From Alteromonadaceae bacterium Bs31 (GTDB lineage Bacteria; Pseudomonadota; Gammaproteobacteria; Pseudomonadales; Cellvibrionaceae), in assembly GCA_900177435.1 (NCBI GenBank), contig FXAI01000009.1, positions 143,524-207,523 on the forward strand: a DNA stretch of 64,000 bases. The letters are read 5' to 3'. Position numbers and translations under genes: made by a program. Positions 1 through 9,307 of the stretch are shown here, in pieces. Each line of letters opens with the position of its first letter. Within the stretch, counting starts at the first letter, position 1. Below the pieces are notes generated by a model. The model was not told the origin of the DNA. It was given only the letters and a program-made list of their open reading frames with translations, and made no database searches.

Positions 1-2002
1 CTTCATCTCGCAAGCCAATAAACCAGGGGACAATGGCTCTGCCATTGAAAAGCCACACGCCAGGATCTTTAAGGCTTTCGGGAATGTTATCCTCTACGCT
101 TAGCTCAGCGAGTTGCGACTGGCTCATGTAGCTTAAGCCGTAGCCGAAAGGGAAGAGCGGGTCATAGTCTTTATGATCGCTATTTAGCTGGTTATGCAAA
201 GGGGATTTTGGCCAGGAGAAGGGTAATTTCCCGGTAAAATCATACTTAATCTCGCCATCTGTATTTGTAAACAGCAGGTCGCTTATACCGTTCGCCTCTG
301 TACCTGGAAGCCAGACAGCAACAAAGGCATCTGAGGCATTTATTATGCGATTCACCCACAGTGGCCTGCCGGAGATAAAAAGCGCGACGACAGGAATGCC
401 TGCTTTTTTCAATTTTTCTAACAGCCTTGCATCTTTATTATCCGTTGCCTGGTAAGCCAGGTGCTTGATATCGCCAAACCATTCCGCATAGGGCTCTTCG
501 CCGAAGGCAACAATGGCCACATCGGGTTTTTTAGTGTATGTGCCGGCGACATCATAGTGCACCGTACCTCCGGCTTTGTTTACCTCTTTGCTGATTGCAG
601 AAAGTATGGATGTGCCCTTTGGAAAATCAGCGTTTGTTGTGCCAGCCCCGGACCATGAAATGGTCCAGCCACCAGCCTGTTTGCCAATATTGTCTGCGCC
701 ATCGCCAGCGACAAGAAAGTTGAGCCTTGGATTTAAGGGCAGTAAGGCATCGTTATTTTTAAGCAGCACCGAAGATTCTCGCACCGCCTGCCTTGCCACT
801 TCGCGATGTTGCGGTGAACCGAGTAAATTGTTTTTACAAGCGTGCTTACGTTCAGAAGGAGGGCCTTTTTTAAAGAGGCCAGCACGAAATTTTGCTCTCA
901 GTATTCTGCTTACGGCATCATTAATTCTTGCTTCGCTTATCTGGCCCGCTTCAACCTGTGTAGCCGTATTTTCTATAAAGGCCTGCCATTCATGGGTAAC
1001 CATAAACATGTCCAAGCCTGCGTTAACAGCGAGAGGGCTGGAGCTGTCTTTACAACCGTCCAGCAGCCCGTGGGAATTCCAGTCGCCAATTAGAAAGCCA
1101 TCAAAACCTAGTGATTTCTTTAAAACTTGTGTTAATAAATAATGATGCCCATGCAGGCGTTCCCCTTGCCACATGCTGTGAGAGGGCATAATGCTGAGAA
1201 CCCCTGCTTTAATCGCACTGAGATAACCTGGAGCATGGACTCGGTAGAGCTCGGCTTCACTATCGATATTATTACCACGATCGATGCCCTGTTCTGTTCC
1301 TCCGTCGCCAATAAAATGTTTGGCTGTTGCCATAACACGACTGTCGTCCATAAATGTACCTTCACTCAGGCACCCCTGGAGCCCCAGCACGTAGTCTTCA
1401 CTCAGCTCTTTTACCAGCTGCGGGTTTTCGGAGTAGCTTTCGTAAGTTCTGCCCCAGCGCAGATCGCGCACTACCGCCACAGAAGGTGAGAAATTCCAGT
1501 CTACCCCGCTTATCAGCATTTCGATGGCTGTGATTTCAGCGGTTTTTCTTACCAGTGCGCCATTACGGCTAGCGCCCAGGCCAATGTTGTGGGGGAAAAT
1601 GGTGGCCCCCACAATTTTACTTTGCCCGTGTACAGCGTCGGTGCCCCACATAATCGGGATAGCAACGCGCTCATTGCTGCTATCCATAGAGGCCCGATAG
1701 TAAGTGTCCACCATAGTTACCCACTCTTGCGTACTCGCATATTTGTCATTGTTGGGGTAAACATTTCCGCCATTTAAAACAGAGCCAATATGGTAATCTC
1801 TGACTTGTTCGGGGGTAATGGCGTCCATCTGAGCTTGTACCATTTGCCCGATTTTTTGTCGCAGAGTAAGTCGCGCTAAGATAGCGGCTATTTCTTTTTT
1901 ATAGGCAAGCTTTGGCTGGGTGCTCAGCGGGTTTGCTGGGCTTTGCCATAATTTAGCAGCATGTGAGTTTTTTGTTTTGTGCGTGTGCGGTAATGAAGCC
2001 AT
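1..2002 (-). CDS. Glycoside hydrolase family 3 beta-glucosidase (3' end outside window)
   Basis: This open frame runs off the left edge of the window, so the C-terminus is missing and about 667 codons are present. Translation of the complement gives the GH3 N-terminal barrel: RLTLRQKIGQM near the start, GTDAVHG, AKHFIGDGGT, and GFDGFLIGDWNSHG with the Asp of GDW as probable nucleophile. The alpha/beta sandwich follows (VLLKNNDALLPL, GWTISWSGAGTT, PFGYGLSY). The family cleaves terminal beta-glucosyl residues; this version most resembles glucan 1,4-beta-glucosidases of the Cellvibrio type. The ATG at 2002 follows an in-frame TAG nine codons upstream, so little alternative exists, but the ribosome site is weak. 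No clear signal peptide is seen, so localisation is uncertain. The next gene upstream on this strand is a TonB-dependent receptor, suggesting oligosaccharide uptake and cleavage. Confidence 0.93.
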   Translation of the reverse strand, partial: MASLPHTHKTKNSHAAKLWQSPANPLSTQPKLAYKKEIAAILARLTLRQKIGQMVQAQMDAITPEQVRDYHIGSVLNGGNVYPNNDKYASTQEWVTMVDTYYRASMDSSNERVAIPIMWGTDAVHGQSKIVGATIFPHNIGLGASRNGALVRKTAEITAIEMLISGVDWNFSPSVAVVRDLRWGRTYESYSENPQLVKELSEDYVLGLQGCLSEGTFMDDSRVMATAKHFIGDGGTEQGIDRGNNIDSEAELYRVHAPGYLSAIKAGVLSIMPSHSMWQGERLHGHHYLLTQVLKKSLGFDGFLIGDWNSHGLLDGCKDSSSPLAVNAGLDMFMVTHEWQAFIENTATQVEAGQISEARINDAVSRILRAKFRAGLFKKGPPSERKHACKNNLLGSPQHREVARQAVRESSVLLKNNDALLPLNPRLNFLVAGDGADNIGKQAGGWTISWSGAGTTNADFPKGTSILSAISKEVNKAGGTVHYDVAGTYTKKPDVAIVAFGEEPYAEWFGDIKHLAYQATDNKDARLLEKLKKAGIPVVALFISGRPLWVNRIINASDAFVAVWLPGTEANGISDLLFTNTDGEIKYDFTGKLPFSWPKSPLHNQLNSDHKDYDPLFPFGYGLSYMSQSQLAELSVEDNIPESLKDPGVWLFNGRAIVPWFIGLRDE

Positions 2003-2140
2003 GGAAATCCAGATGGGTATATTTCCGGCCTAGTATAAATTTTATTTACGCAGAAGCCATCAGCTGTTTTGGCTTACACGTTTGAGTTGCAAACATGTAA
2101 GCCTTTACTTGAGGAAGGGAAGTGGCTTTCTTGTTAACCC

Positions 2141-2178
2141 GACAATCAAATAAGCGCTTGATCACTTATTTGTTTGTC
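2141..2178. promoter_or_regulatory. Inverted repeat between TonB receptor and GH3 gene
   Basis: Two 14-nt arms, GACAATCAAATAAG at 2141-2154 and CTTATTTGTTTGTC at 2165-2178, pair at 13 of 14 positions around a 10-nt centre. It lies 140 nt upstream of the GH3 start and about 105 nt past the receptor stop. It could be a hairpin ending receptor transcription (there is no long T run) or an operator for the glucosidase gene. Confidence 0.5.
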
Positions 2179-2282
2179 GCCCTCGAAATGCTGGCGCAAC
2201 TACAGGGAGTTACTGGCATTTCAAGGCTTAACAGTCTGTGTTGTAGAGAGTGATAAAGACTATCGTATTGTATTTGCGCTAA

Positions 2283-4670
2283 TTACCATTCCAAACGCAC
2301 ACCAATTAAGGGCACTGCAGAACCGTCTTCTTCTACATCAAGCCCACTGCGTTCGTTAAAACCTGTATTGCCCGGGTTGGTGGAGCCGAGCATGTTAATG
2401 ATATCCACGAAGGCAATTACATTGGTTCTACCAAAGGCGCGGCGGTAGTCCACACGCATATTGAGCGAATTGTAGGCATCATAGCGACCGGTGTTAAAAT
2501 CCACCGTTTCTCGGGAATAGCGCAGTGGTTCGCCGGGGCCGAGTACGTCTTCATGCACGACATAGGTGTCGCTGGGGCGACCGGAAGCGTACTTCCAGCG
2601 TGTCGATATTTTCCAGCGTTGGTTTATTTCCCATATTCCACCAATGCTCACGCTGTGTGGTCGGCCGAAATCTGCATCGTAGTAATCACCATCCGGCGTA
2701 TCTTTAATTTTAGAGTCATTGTAGGAATAGTTAATACTGGCGGACCAGCCGTCTTCAAACGATCTGGAGAGCGACGTGTCCACACCGTAAGCACGCCCTT
2801 CTCCTGTATTTGTTCGCTCTCGCAAGCTGTCGTCGGGTTGTGTGATTAAATTACTCATGTCCTGATAGTAAGGCTCAACAAAAAACTCCAGGTTTTCTGC
2901 CAGGGTATAGGCAAAGCCCAGGCTCAGCTGGTCTACCAGTTCATTTTCCAGTGTTGCATTGTTGGAGGCGCTGGCCCGTTGAGTGTAGCTGGGTGTCTGG
3001 TTGTAGCGACCCACGGTGCTGGTAATGCGAAGGTTCGATGTAGCCAGCCAGGTTGCTGCTGCACGGGGGGAGTAAATATCTTGCTGCGAAAAGTTGTCTC
3101 GGTCGTAGCGTAAACCTGCACGAAATTCCCAGTTGCCCACAGGGAGGTTTTGATCGAGATAGAGAGTGTAGTTGGTCTCGCTTTGGGTGTAGCTGTTGTC
3201 GGTATTCTCCTCTGTCCATACAAGATAGCGCTGGTCAACGGAGGGCCCCTGGTCGCGATAACTATACTCGTAGCGTATCCAATCTTCGCGCAGGTCCAGA
3301 GACAAATCTAAATCTATCTGTGCAATACGGAGGCCGGTGGAGAAGCGCCCCAGTGCGTTAGGCGTAAAAAAATCCAGGCGGTAACCTGTTTCCGCTTCTG
3401 TTCGCTGGGACACGAGCAGGTCTTCCCGTACAGGCACTTCAGAAGGGGGTGTACCTGCCGCTACCAAATCTGGGTAAGCTTCGCCGGAACTTGCATCTTC
3501 CTTGTCCGAGCGGTAGTAAATTCTTTGAATTAATTCGCCGTTATTGGCAAGCAGGTGGTCCCAACTCAGCGCATACAATGCGGTATCTCTTGAGCTGTCG
3601 GCCAGGCGCACGTCTTCAAAATCACCCAGTTCATCTTCGTCGGAGGCGATCACATGTTGTATGTCTCGCGAATAACTTTCTGAGGAGTTAAGAATCAGCA
3701 GGTTGATTTTATCGTCGTCTAACTCAGTAGTGGTTTTAAGAATGATATCACTCAGGCTGGGTTCGCCAAGGTCGTCCAGGCCGATTGTTTCAAACAGGCG
3801 GGTAAAATCCAGGCTGCGGGCAGAGAACAATACCGATGTGTCGTCGTGAATGTAGCTAGGGCCGTCATAACCCACTTCCAGGCCTGCCACATCAAAGCGA
3901 AGGGTAAAAGAGGGGGTATCCTGATTGCCCTCTGCTACCTCCAGTTGCAGCAGTGAGCCGGATAAACCTCCGTAGGCAGGTTCCCAGCCGCCCGGCTGAA
4001 ATTTGGCACTGCTGATTATGTTGGGAGCGAACACCGAATAACGGCCGCCGCCCTCCAGCTCTTCCTGTTCGCCAAAGGCATCATTGAAATGCACAACATT
4101 CGCGAAGGGAATACCATCCACTAAAATAAGATTATTTCGCGGGCTGTTGCCTCGCACGGTGTAGTTTGAGGTGGCGCCATCGGAAAACAAGCCGGGCAGG
4201 CCATCCAGTGAGCGCAGCACATCTGCTCCGCCCCCGGCGGCACTGCGCAGAGCTTCTCTGTCTTTTTCGCCACTGCTTACGCTGGTGAGAAAATCTTGCC
4301 TGTCTTTAGAGCCAACCACCAGCATCTCTTCCATAGCGCCTCTTACCTCTGTGATTTCTGCCTTTACAGGGGTAGTTTTGGCGTCAATTACCCGCACGCT
4401 GGGTAAGCGAAGAGGGAGGTAGCCGGGGTGGCTTATTTTAATTTCATAGAGCCCTGCTTCCAGGTCGTTTATTAGCGTAGATCCAGTGCTGTCGCCGCTG
4501 TGTGAAGTTTCTGTTCCGTTTCGTGGGATCAGAATAATTGACACGCTTTCAACGGCTCGGCGGCTTTGCTCGTCGATAATGTTGATACGTATATTTCCGC
4601 TGGCAAAGATCTGCGCAGCAGCAGTGCTTAGTAAAACAGCAATTACGAACTTGAACGACAAAGACTTCAT
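2283..4670 (-). CDS. TonB-dependent outer-membrane receptor with carboxypeptidase-like N-terminal domain
   Basis: The product is 795 aa from the chosen ATG at 4670, which begins MKSLSFKFVIAVLLSTAAAQ, a clear Sec signal peptide; longer upstream frames would bury this signal. After the signal comes a CarboxypepD-regulatory-like beta domain (about residues 27-95: GNIRINIIDEQSRRAVESVS, HPGYLPLRLP). A plug domain follows (about 110-230: LRSLDGLPGLF, YTVRGNSPRNNLILVDG), then a long beta-barrel ending in ...GVRLEW with the terminal aromatic typical of outer-membrane proteins. Such receptors import large ligands, often oligosaccharides, using TonB energy. The same-strand GH3 glucosidase downstream suggests a glucan oligosaccharide substrate; this is inference from context only. 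Confidence 0.93.
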   Translation of the reverse strand: MKSLSFKFVIAVLLSTAAAQIFASGNIRINIIDEQSRRAVESVSIILIPRNGTETSHSGDSTGSTLINDLEAGLYEIKISHPGYLPLRLPSVRVIDAKTTPVKAEITEVRGAMEEMLVVGSKDRQDFLTSVSSGEKDREALRSAAGGGADVLRSLDGLPGLFSDGATSNYTVRGNSPRNNLILVDGIPFANVVHFNDAFGEQEELEGGGRYSVFAPNIISSAKFQPGGWEPAYGGLSGSLLQLEVAEGNQDTPSFTLRFDVAGLEVGYDGPSYIHDDTSVLFSARSLDFTRLFETIGLDDLGEPSLSDIILKTTTELDDDKINLLILNSSESYSRDIQHVIASDEDELGDFEDVRLADSSRDTALYALSWDHLLANNGELIQRIYYRSDKEDASSGEAYPDLVAAGTPPSEVPVREDLLVSQRTEAETGYRLDFFTPNALGRFSTGLRIAQIDLDLSLDLREDWIRYEYSYRDQGPSVDQRYLVWTEENTDNSYTQSETNYTLYLDQNLPVGNWEFRAGLRYDRDNFSQQDIYSPRAAATWLATSNLRITSTVGRYNQTPSYTQRASASNNATLENELVDQLSLGFAYTLAENLEFFVEPYYQDMSNLITQPDDSLRERTNTGEGRAYGVDTSLSRSFEDGWSASINYSYNDSKIKDTPDGDYYDADFGRPHSVSIGGIWEINQRWKISTRWKYASGRPSDTYVVHEDVLGPGEPLRYSRETVDFNTGRYDAYNSLNMRVDYRRAFGRTNVIAFVDIINMLGSTNPGNTGFNERSGLDVEEDGSAVPLIGVRLEW

Positions 4671-4810
4671 TTCTGATTTATGCCTCATACTCAGGTGGTG
4701 TAAAGGAACGCTAATCAAAGCTATACGCAGGGCGGGTAAATAGAGATTACATGTGCAGCACAGCAGGCATATTACTGCAAATACCGGGCGGATGTTGCCG
4801 TTACTGGTAA

Positions 4811-4826
4811 TGCATGTGCACATGCA
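4811..4826. promoter_or_regulatory. Perfect 16-bp palindrome in divergent promoter region
   Basis: TGCATGTGCACATGCA is perfectly self-complementary. It sits between the divergent TonB receptor (start 4670) and SGNH lipoprotein (start 4970), where a shared operator would be expected. A related ACATGTGCAG lies at about 4747. No regulator is identified. Confidence 0.4.
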
Positions 4827-4969
4827 GCCCGCTTTGTTGCCATAAAATCGGGCTTATACATTCATCAGCCTAATTGTTTGCACACTTAGCAGCTAGAATT
4901 TAGTCGCTGGCATTTAATGCTTTATGTAAGCTCTTCATCGGCAGGGGGTGATATTGTGGGAATTGAACA

Positions 4970-5584
4970 ATGATTATAAAAAGGCTTAGCTGCATCGCTA
5001 TACTGGTGCTCGCGCTTGTGTTTCTTCAAGCCTGTGGCCGGGTTGGCTTACAGCCAATACCAACAGATGGGGTTATTCTCGCTTTTGGTGATAGTTTGAC
5101 CGTGGGTGTAGGTACCGAAAAATCAAAAAGCTACCCCAGCGTACTGGCTTCACTAAGTGGTCGCCAGGTTATCAATGCAGGTGTCTCCGGTGAAGTGAGC
5201 GCAGATGGAGTAAGCCGCCTTGATTCTATCCTCTCGGAAAAGCATGTTGATTTATTAATTCTGTTGGAGGGCGGTAACGATATATTGCGTAACCAGAATC
5301 CCGAGCGTACCAAGCAAAACCTGGCGAAAATGATAGAGATTGCAAAGGCCTACCAGGTGGAAGTGGTGCTTGTGGGAGTACCTGAAAAGAAACTCTTCTC
5401 TGGTGTAGCTCCGTTTTATAAAGAGTTGGCTGAGGAATACAAACTGGTATTTGAAGCAGACTTGATTGGTGATTTATTGCGGCAGCCTAAATACAAATCC
5501 GACTCTATTCATTTTAATGCGGCAGGTTACCGGGTGATGGCGGAAGCCCTGCATGAGTTGTTGCTGGAGCGCGGTGCTTTGTAA
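4970..5584 (+). CDS. SGNH/GDSL esterase lipoprotein (TesA-like)
   Basis: This is a 204-aa protein with a lipoprotein signal, MIIKRLSCIAILVLALVFLQ then AC, giving the lipobox LQAC at Cys22. Catalytic blocks of the SGNH hydrolase fold are in order: block I FGDSLTVGVG with the nucleophile Ser, the oxyanion Gly in block II (NAGVSGEVSADG), block III EGGNDIL, and block V KSDSIHFNAAGY with the Asp-His pair. It resembles TesA-type thioesterase/lysophospholipase but is membrane anchored. It is transcribed away from the receptor gene. The ribosome site (GTGGGAATTGAACA) is poor, but the lipoprotein signal fixes the start well. Confidence 0.92.
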   Translation: MIIKRLSCIAILVLALVFLQACGRVGLQPIPTDGVILAFGDSLTVGVGTEKSKSYPSVLASLSGRQVINAGVSGEVSADGVSRLDSILSEKHVDLLILLEGGNDILRNQNPERTKQNLAKMIEIAKAYQVEVVLVGVPEKKLFSGVAPFYKELAEEYKLVFEADLIGDLLRQPKYKSDSIHFNAAGYRVMAEALHELLLERGAL

Positions 5585-5633
5585 ACACAGCTAGCCGATA
5601 TTCGCAGCCCCTTCCCTGGGACGATTGTGGGGA

Positions 5634-7478
5634 CTAATCCAACTCATACTTGTTTTTATAGTCTTCTTGCAGAGCAGGGTTCTGCTCTTCTTTGTACAAA
5701 ATGGTGTTGCCACACACTAATACTTCCAAGTTGGTACCCATAAAACAGCGGAAGGCGTCTTCTGGTGTGCATACAATGGGTTCACCTCGAACATTAAAAC
5801 TGGTATTTACCACAATGGGGCAGCCGGTTAGCTGGTAGAACTTTTCTATTAAAGCGTGGTAGCGCGGGTTGGTCTCCTTGTGAACAGTTTGGATTCTTGC
5901 AGAATAATCCACATGGGTAACTGCGGGAACTTCGGAGCGAGGGACGTTGAGCTTATCTATGCCAAACAGTTTTTCTTGCTCTTCGGTCATCGGCTTGCGC
6001 TTGGCCGGTTGAACATCTGCAACCATCAGCATGTAAGGGCTATCCTCGGAGATTTCGAACCACTCCGAAACATGCTCTCGCAACACCGAAGGTGCAAAGG
6101 GCCGAAATGATTCCCGAAACTTTACTTTCAAGTTAAGGTCTTTCTGCATTTTTGGTGAGCGTGGGTCACCCAATATGGATCTTGCACCTAAGGCTCTGGG
6201 GCCAAACTCCATGCGCCCGTTGAACCAGCCAACGGCCTTGCTCTGGGTTAAGGCTTGCGCTGCTTTTAATAGGGTTTCTTCTTCTGAGTAGCTTTTAAAA
6301 ACTGCTCCTGCTGCAGCCAGGCTCCGCTCAATTTCTGCTTCGGAGAATGACGGGCCCAGATAGGAACCCTTGGTGCTGTCGCTACCGTTGATTTTACGGG
6401 GCTTGCCAAACTCTTGAAACCAGGCTGCTTGCGCTGCACCCAATGCTCCTCCGGCGTCACCGGCCGCTGGTTGTACCCATACATTTTTGAAGGCACCATC
6501 GCGCAGAATTTTACCGTTTGCCACGCAGTTCAGGGCAACGCCCCCGGCCATGCATAAATTTGGAGTCTGATATTCTGCGGCGAGGCTGCGGGTAAGCCGC
6601 AACACGGACTCCTCTACAACGGCTTGTATGGATGCGGCGATGTCCATGTGAAACTGTGTCAGTTGGTCGGTATCGGGTTTGCGTACGGGTTCACCAAAAA
6701 GCTTGGCGAACTTTTTATTCGTCATGGTGAGGCCGGTACAGTAATTAAAGTAAGACTGGTCCAGGTGGAAGCTGCCGTCGTCTTTTAGATCCACAACCTT
6801 ATCGAGGATACGCTGGGTGAATCTAGGTTTGCCATAGGGGGCAAGGCCCATAACCTTGTACTCGCCTGAATTAACCCTGAAGCCGGTATAGTAAGTAAAT
6901 GCCGAATACAGAAGCCCGAGCGAGTGGGGGAAGTGTATTTCCTTTTCGATGTTTAGCTCATTGCCTCTCCCTATGGCAACCGTGGTGGTTGCTTGCTCCC
7001 CAACCCCATCCAGAGTCAGTACAACGGCCTCTTCAAAGGGCGAAGGGTAAAATGCACTGGCGGCATGGCTAAAGTGGTGTTCGGAAAACAGCAGCTTCTC
7101 TCTGCCACCGTTTTTAAAATCGCTGTCGATTTTACCGAACTCGCGAATAAGCATATCTTTTTGAAAAAGCTTTTCGCGTAACCAAACGGGCATTGCGGCC
7201 CGAAACGAATTAATGCCTTTGGGCGCCAGCGCCACGTAGGTTTCTAAAAGGCGTTCGAACTTAAGAAATGGCTTTTCATAAAATGCAATATGATCTACCT
7301 TGCTGAGGCTGGTGCCAGCCTCCTTGAGACAGTACTCAATGGATTTTAACGGAAAACCGGGGTCATGCTTTTTGCGGGTGAAGCGTTCTTCCTGAGCCGC
7401 TGCTATGATCTCACCATTGTGGATCAATGCCGCGGCACTGTCATGATAAAACGCCGAAACGCCTAGTATTGTAGTCAT
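5634..7478 (-). CDS. Carbamoyltransferase, NodU/CmcH family
   Basis: This 614-aa protein is of normal length for O-carbamoyltransferases that transfer a carbamoyl group from carbamoyl phosphate, through carbamoyl-AMP, to a hydroxyl of a sugar or secondary metabolite. The N-terminal Kae1-like half shows HDSAAALIHNGEI, AAQEERFTRKKHDPGFP and a metal-binding EHHFSHAASAF, followed by TLDGVGE and MAGGVALNCVANG. The C-terminal half has GPRALGARSILGDPR and VVNTSFNVRGEPIVC. It is the last gene of a four-gene unit with DUF5989, SxtJ-like and SGNH genes; the gap to DUF5989 is only 12 nt. The combination suggests decoration of a membrane-associated or exported glycan. The acceptor is unknown. Confidence 0.95.
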   Translation of the reverse strand: MTTILGVSAFYHDSAAALIHNGEIIAAAQEERFTRKKHDPGFPLKSIEYCLKEAGTSLSKVDHIAFYEKPFLKFERLLETYVALAPKGINSFRAAMPVWLREKLFQKDMLIREFGKIDSDFKNGGREKLLFSEHHFSHAASAFYPSPFEEAVVLTLDGVGEQATTTVAIGRGNELNIEKEIHFPHSLGLLYSAFTYYTGFRVNSGEYKVMGLAPYGKPRFTQRILDKVVDLKDDGSFHLDQSYFNYCTGLTMTNKKFAKLFGEPVRKPDTDQLTQFHMDIAASIQAVVEESVLRLTRSLAAEYQTPNLCMAGGVALNCVANGKILRDGAFKNVWVQPAAGDAGGALGAAQAAWFQEFGKPRKINGSDSTKGSYLGPSFSEAEIERSLAAAGAVFKSYSEEETLLKAAQALTQSKAVGWFNGRMEFGPRALGARSILGDPRSPKMQKDLNLKVKFRESFRPFAPSVLREHVSEWFEISEDSPYMLMVADVQPAKRKPMTEEQEKLFGIDKLNVPRSEVPAVTHVDYSARIQTVHKETNPRYHALIEKFYQLTGCPIVVNTSFNVRGEPIVCTPEDAFRCFMGTNLEVLVCGNTILYKEEQNPALQEDYKNKYELD

Positions 7479-7490
7479 AATTTACGGCCA

Positions 7491-7640
7491 CTAAAAAAGT
7501 GTATAAATGAAAGGCGCTACTGCAGAACCTTGTGTTAGAACGATCAGGCCACCAAATAGGACCAATACCATTAAAATAGGTAGTAACCAATATTTTTTGC
7601 GTACGCGCATAAATTGCCAAAATTCACTTATAAATTCCAT
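7491..7640 (-). CDS. DUF5989 small membrane protein
   Basis: This is a 49-aa protein found by translating the complement; it begins MEFISEFWQFMRVRKKYWLL and ends APFIYTLF. A short amphipathic and basic N-terminus is followed by one strongly hydrophobic segment (PILMVLVLFGGLIVL), so it is a single-pass inner-membrane peptide. Length, the opening EFxxFxxxRKKYWLLP and the position between a carbamoyltransferase and an SxtJ-like gene match the DUF5989 family as I know it. Gaps of 12 and 7 nt to its neighbours indicate one operon. The molecular function is not known; it probably anchors or assists the carbamoyltransferase at the membrane. Confidence 0.88.
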   Translation of the reverse strand: MEFISEFWQFMRVRKKYWLLPILMVLVLFGGLIVLTQGSAVAPFIYTLF

Positions 7641-7647
7641 GCTAGCC

Positions 7648-8061
7648 TCAAAATTGATTTTTCATACTGCTGGGTTGACTGTTATTTTTTTCTCTTTTAA
7701 TCCAGTGTGTTTTCAAACCGGGGCTTTTTCTTAGCAGTAGTGGGTCTTTGCCGAATAGTCTCATTAACAGGCCGGTAGGTGTAACCACTAAAAAATAGAT
7801 CAATATCATTACCAGGGGTGCCACAATGGCCCCTAATATCATGCCCAGTTTGAACCACAAAATATTAAGCGGCTCCAATAACTTAGGTTTAACTACCGCA
7901 AGGCTTACAAAAGCGAGTGCGGCTAAAATCACCCAGTAATTGAGAGTGTTTTTAGAAAAGTATAAGAACGCGGATATACCTAGGAAAAACGCGGCAAACA
8001 CCAGCCCGAAATTTCTAGCAGAACCCATCTCGATTTTTACATGCGCTGTGTTTTCTGACAT
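7648..8061 (-). CDS. SxtJ family membrane protein
   Basis: This 137-aa protein has three hydrophobic helices: about 15-33 (GLVFAAFFLGISAFLYF), 41-58 (YWVILAALAFVSLAVV) and 70-97 (LGMILGAIVAPLVMILIYFL). A cytoplasmic tail with TPTGLLMRLFGKDPLLLR and a basic end follows. The pattern matches the SxtJ family, named from saxitoxin clusters but usually found with NodU-type carbamoyltransferases in glycan loci. It lies 7 nt upstream of the DUF5989 gene and 73 nt downstream of the SGNH gene, all on the same strand. Its role is unproven; it is probably a membrane partner of the carbamoyltransferase. Confidence 0.85.
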   Translation of the reverse strand: MSENTAHVKIEMGSARNFGLVFAAFFLGISAFLYFSKNTLNYWVILAALAFVSLAVVKPKLLEPLNILWFKLGMILGAIVAPLVMILIYFLVVTPTGLLMRLFGKDPLLLRKSPGLKTHWIKREKNNSQPSSMKNQF

Positions 8062-8134
8062 ATGTTTAGCGACTCCTTTATTGTCTGCCTTTAAAATTGG
8101 TTTTTAGCCAAGTAGGTTAACTATTTGTCGGCAC

Positions 8135-9307
8135 TCAATAGCGTCGAATACGGGTTGCGACATTTTTGGCAACCAGCTGGTTTCCGTAGGGCGTCAGGTG
8201 GCCCGCGCCCTGATATAGCGACTCCGGCGAAGCATCCGCGTTTTCAAAAACATGGTACAAATCGATAACTTCGATACCCAATTCATTCAGTTGAGATAAT
8301 ACTGTCCGGTAGTTGTATTCCATCGAGTGGTTGCGGAAATCTTTTTCCAGCGGTTTTGTAACCACCATAAATTTACCCCCGCGCTCTTCTACCGCCGCTC
8401 TGATGCGATCGATCAGCTTAATTGCCAACTGAACCTTATCTTCCCAGTGTGCTATCTCCGGTGCAGGCTCGTTTTGTACGCAGCCAATATGCTTGTTTAT
8501 CGCTTTTAATGGCTCGCTGTTGTCGCTGCCCCAGCTACCAAACAGCGATGTATTAAGGCTGCGGTTTTTGAAGTACTGAACCACTTGCGTGTCTGTGAAG
8601 TTGAGTTCTATACCCGCCACGTTAAAGTGCAAACTGTCAAAATCGAATTTTTTCTCCAGGTTGTCCGAAGGCCAGCCGGAAGCTCGTTTTGGCGGAATAT
8701 TGGAAACGCAGAAGCTGCCATCGTCCTTTTCGAAAAAAAACGGTTTTTCGACACCCCAGGCTTCAGCAGCGCCGGTTTCCCAGATGTCGTTGTCGGCGAA
8801 ATACGTTAATACGACGTAATCTGGCTTGTAGCGAAGCCCTTCACTGATAAAACGCAGGTAAGACTGGTCAATGCCGTAACCGGTAGCGCCAAAGTTAAGC
8901 GCTTCGTAAGCCACTTTTTTCGAGTTGTTATTGAGTATCTGGTTAGTAAAAAACGGGATGGTTTCGTAGTCATTTACAGCCCAGCCCCACGTTTGTGAAT
9001 CGCCAATAAATGCCACCCGGCTGACGTTATCACCAGCTTCGTATTCAATTTCCGGGCCGCGCATTCCTTTTGAGTTGTGGGTAATAACTTTGCCGTAAAA
9101 CTGCTTGCTGACATTAGGTAAACCGGAATAACCATACACAGGGTGGTAGTGAAAGAAATCCAGTCGTTCTGCGTTGGGGGAGCCTTCTACTACTTGTATT
9201 TCCGGTGGTGCTGGGCCTCGATTCAGAAAATAGAACAAGCCCTCAACCAGAATAGCGGAGAATGCTAAAGCGCATGAAAAAAGAATCATATTCTGCAAAT
9301 GTTTCAT
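8135..9307 (-). CDS. Membrane-anchored SGNH-fold hydrolase or acyltransferase
   Basis: This 390-aa protein opens with one membrane anchor (MILFSCALAFSAILVEGLFY). A periplasmic SGNH domain follows: block I AFIGDSQTWGWAV with the GDS Ser, NFGATGYGIDQ as block II, TYFADNDIWETG as block III, and a C-terminal GAGHLTPYGNQLVA carrying the His. Similar proteins add or remove acetyl groups on exported polysaccharides or act on lipids. It is the first gene of the carbamoyltransferase operon, so it may modify the same glycan. The family assignment is secure by motif; the substrate is unknown. Confidence 0.85.
   Translation of the reverse strand: MKHLQNMILFSCALAFSAILVEGLFYFLNRGPAPPEIQVVEGSPNAERLDFFHYHPVYGYSGLPNVSKQFYGKVITHNSKGMRGPEIEYEAGDNVSRVAFIGDSQTWGWAVNDYETIPFFTNQILNNNSKKVAYEALNFGATGYGIDQSYLRFISEGLRYKPDYVVLTYFADNDIWETGAAEAWGVEKPFFFEKDDGSFCVSNIPPKRASGWPSDNLEKKFDFDSLHFNVAGIELNFTDTQVVQYFKNRSLNTSLFGSWGSDNSEPLKAINKHIGCVQNEPAPEIAHWEDKVQLAIKLIDRIRAAVEERGGKFMVVTKPLEKDFRNHSMEYNYRTVLSQLNELGIEVIDLYHVFENADASPESLYQGAGHLTPYGNQLVAKNVATRIRRY

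Noticed and set aside
461..1489. Several plus-strand frames in the first 1.5 kb
   Set aside because: They are antisense to the GH3 glucosidase, whose minus-strand frame is continuous with conserved motifs.
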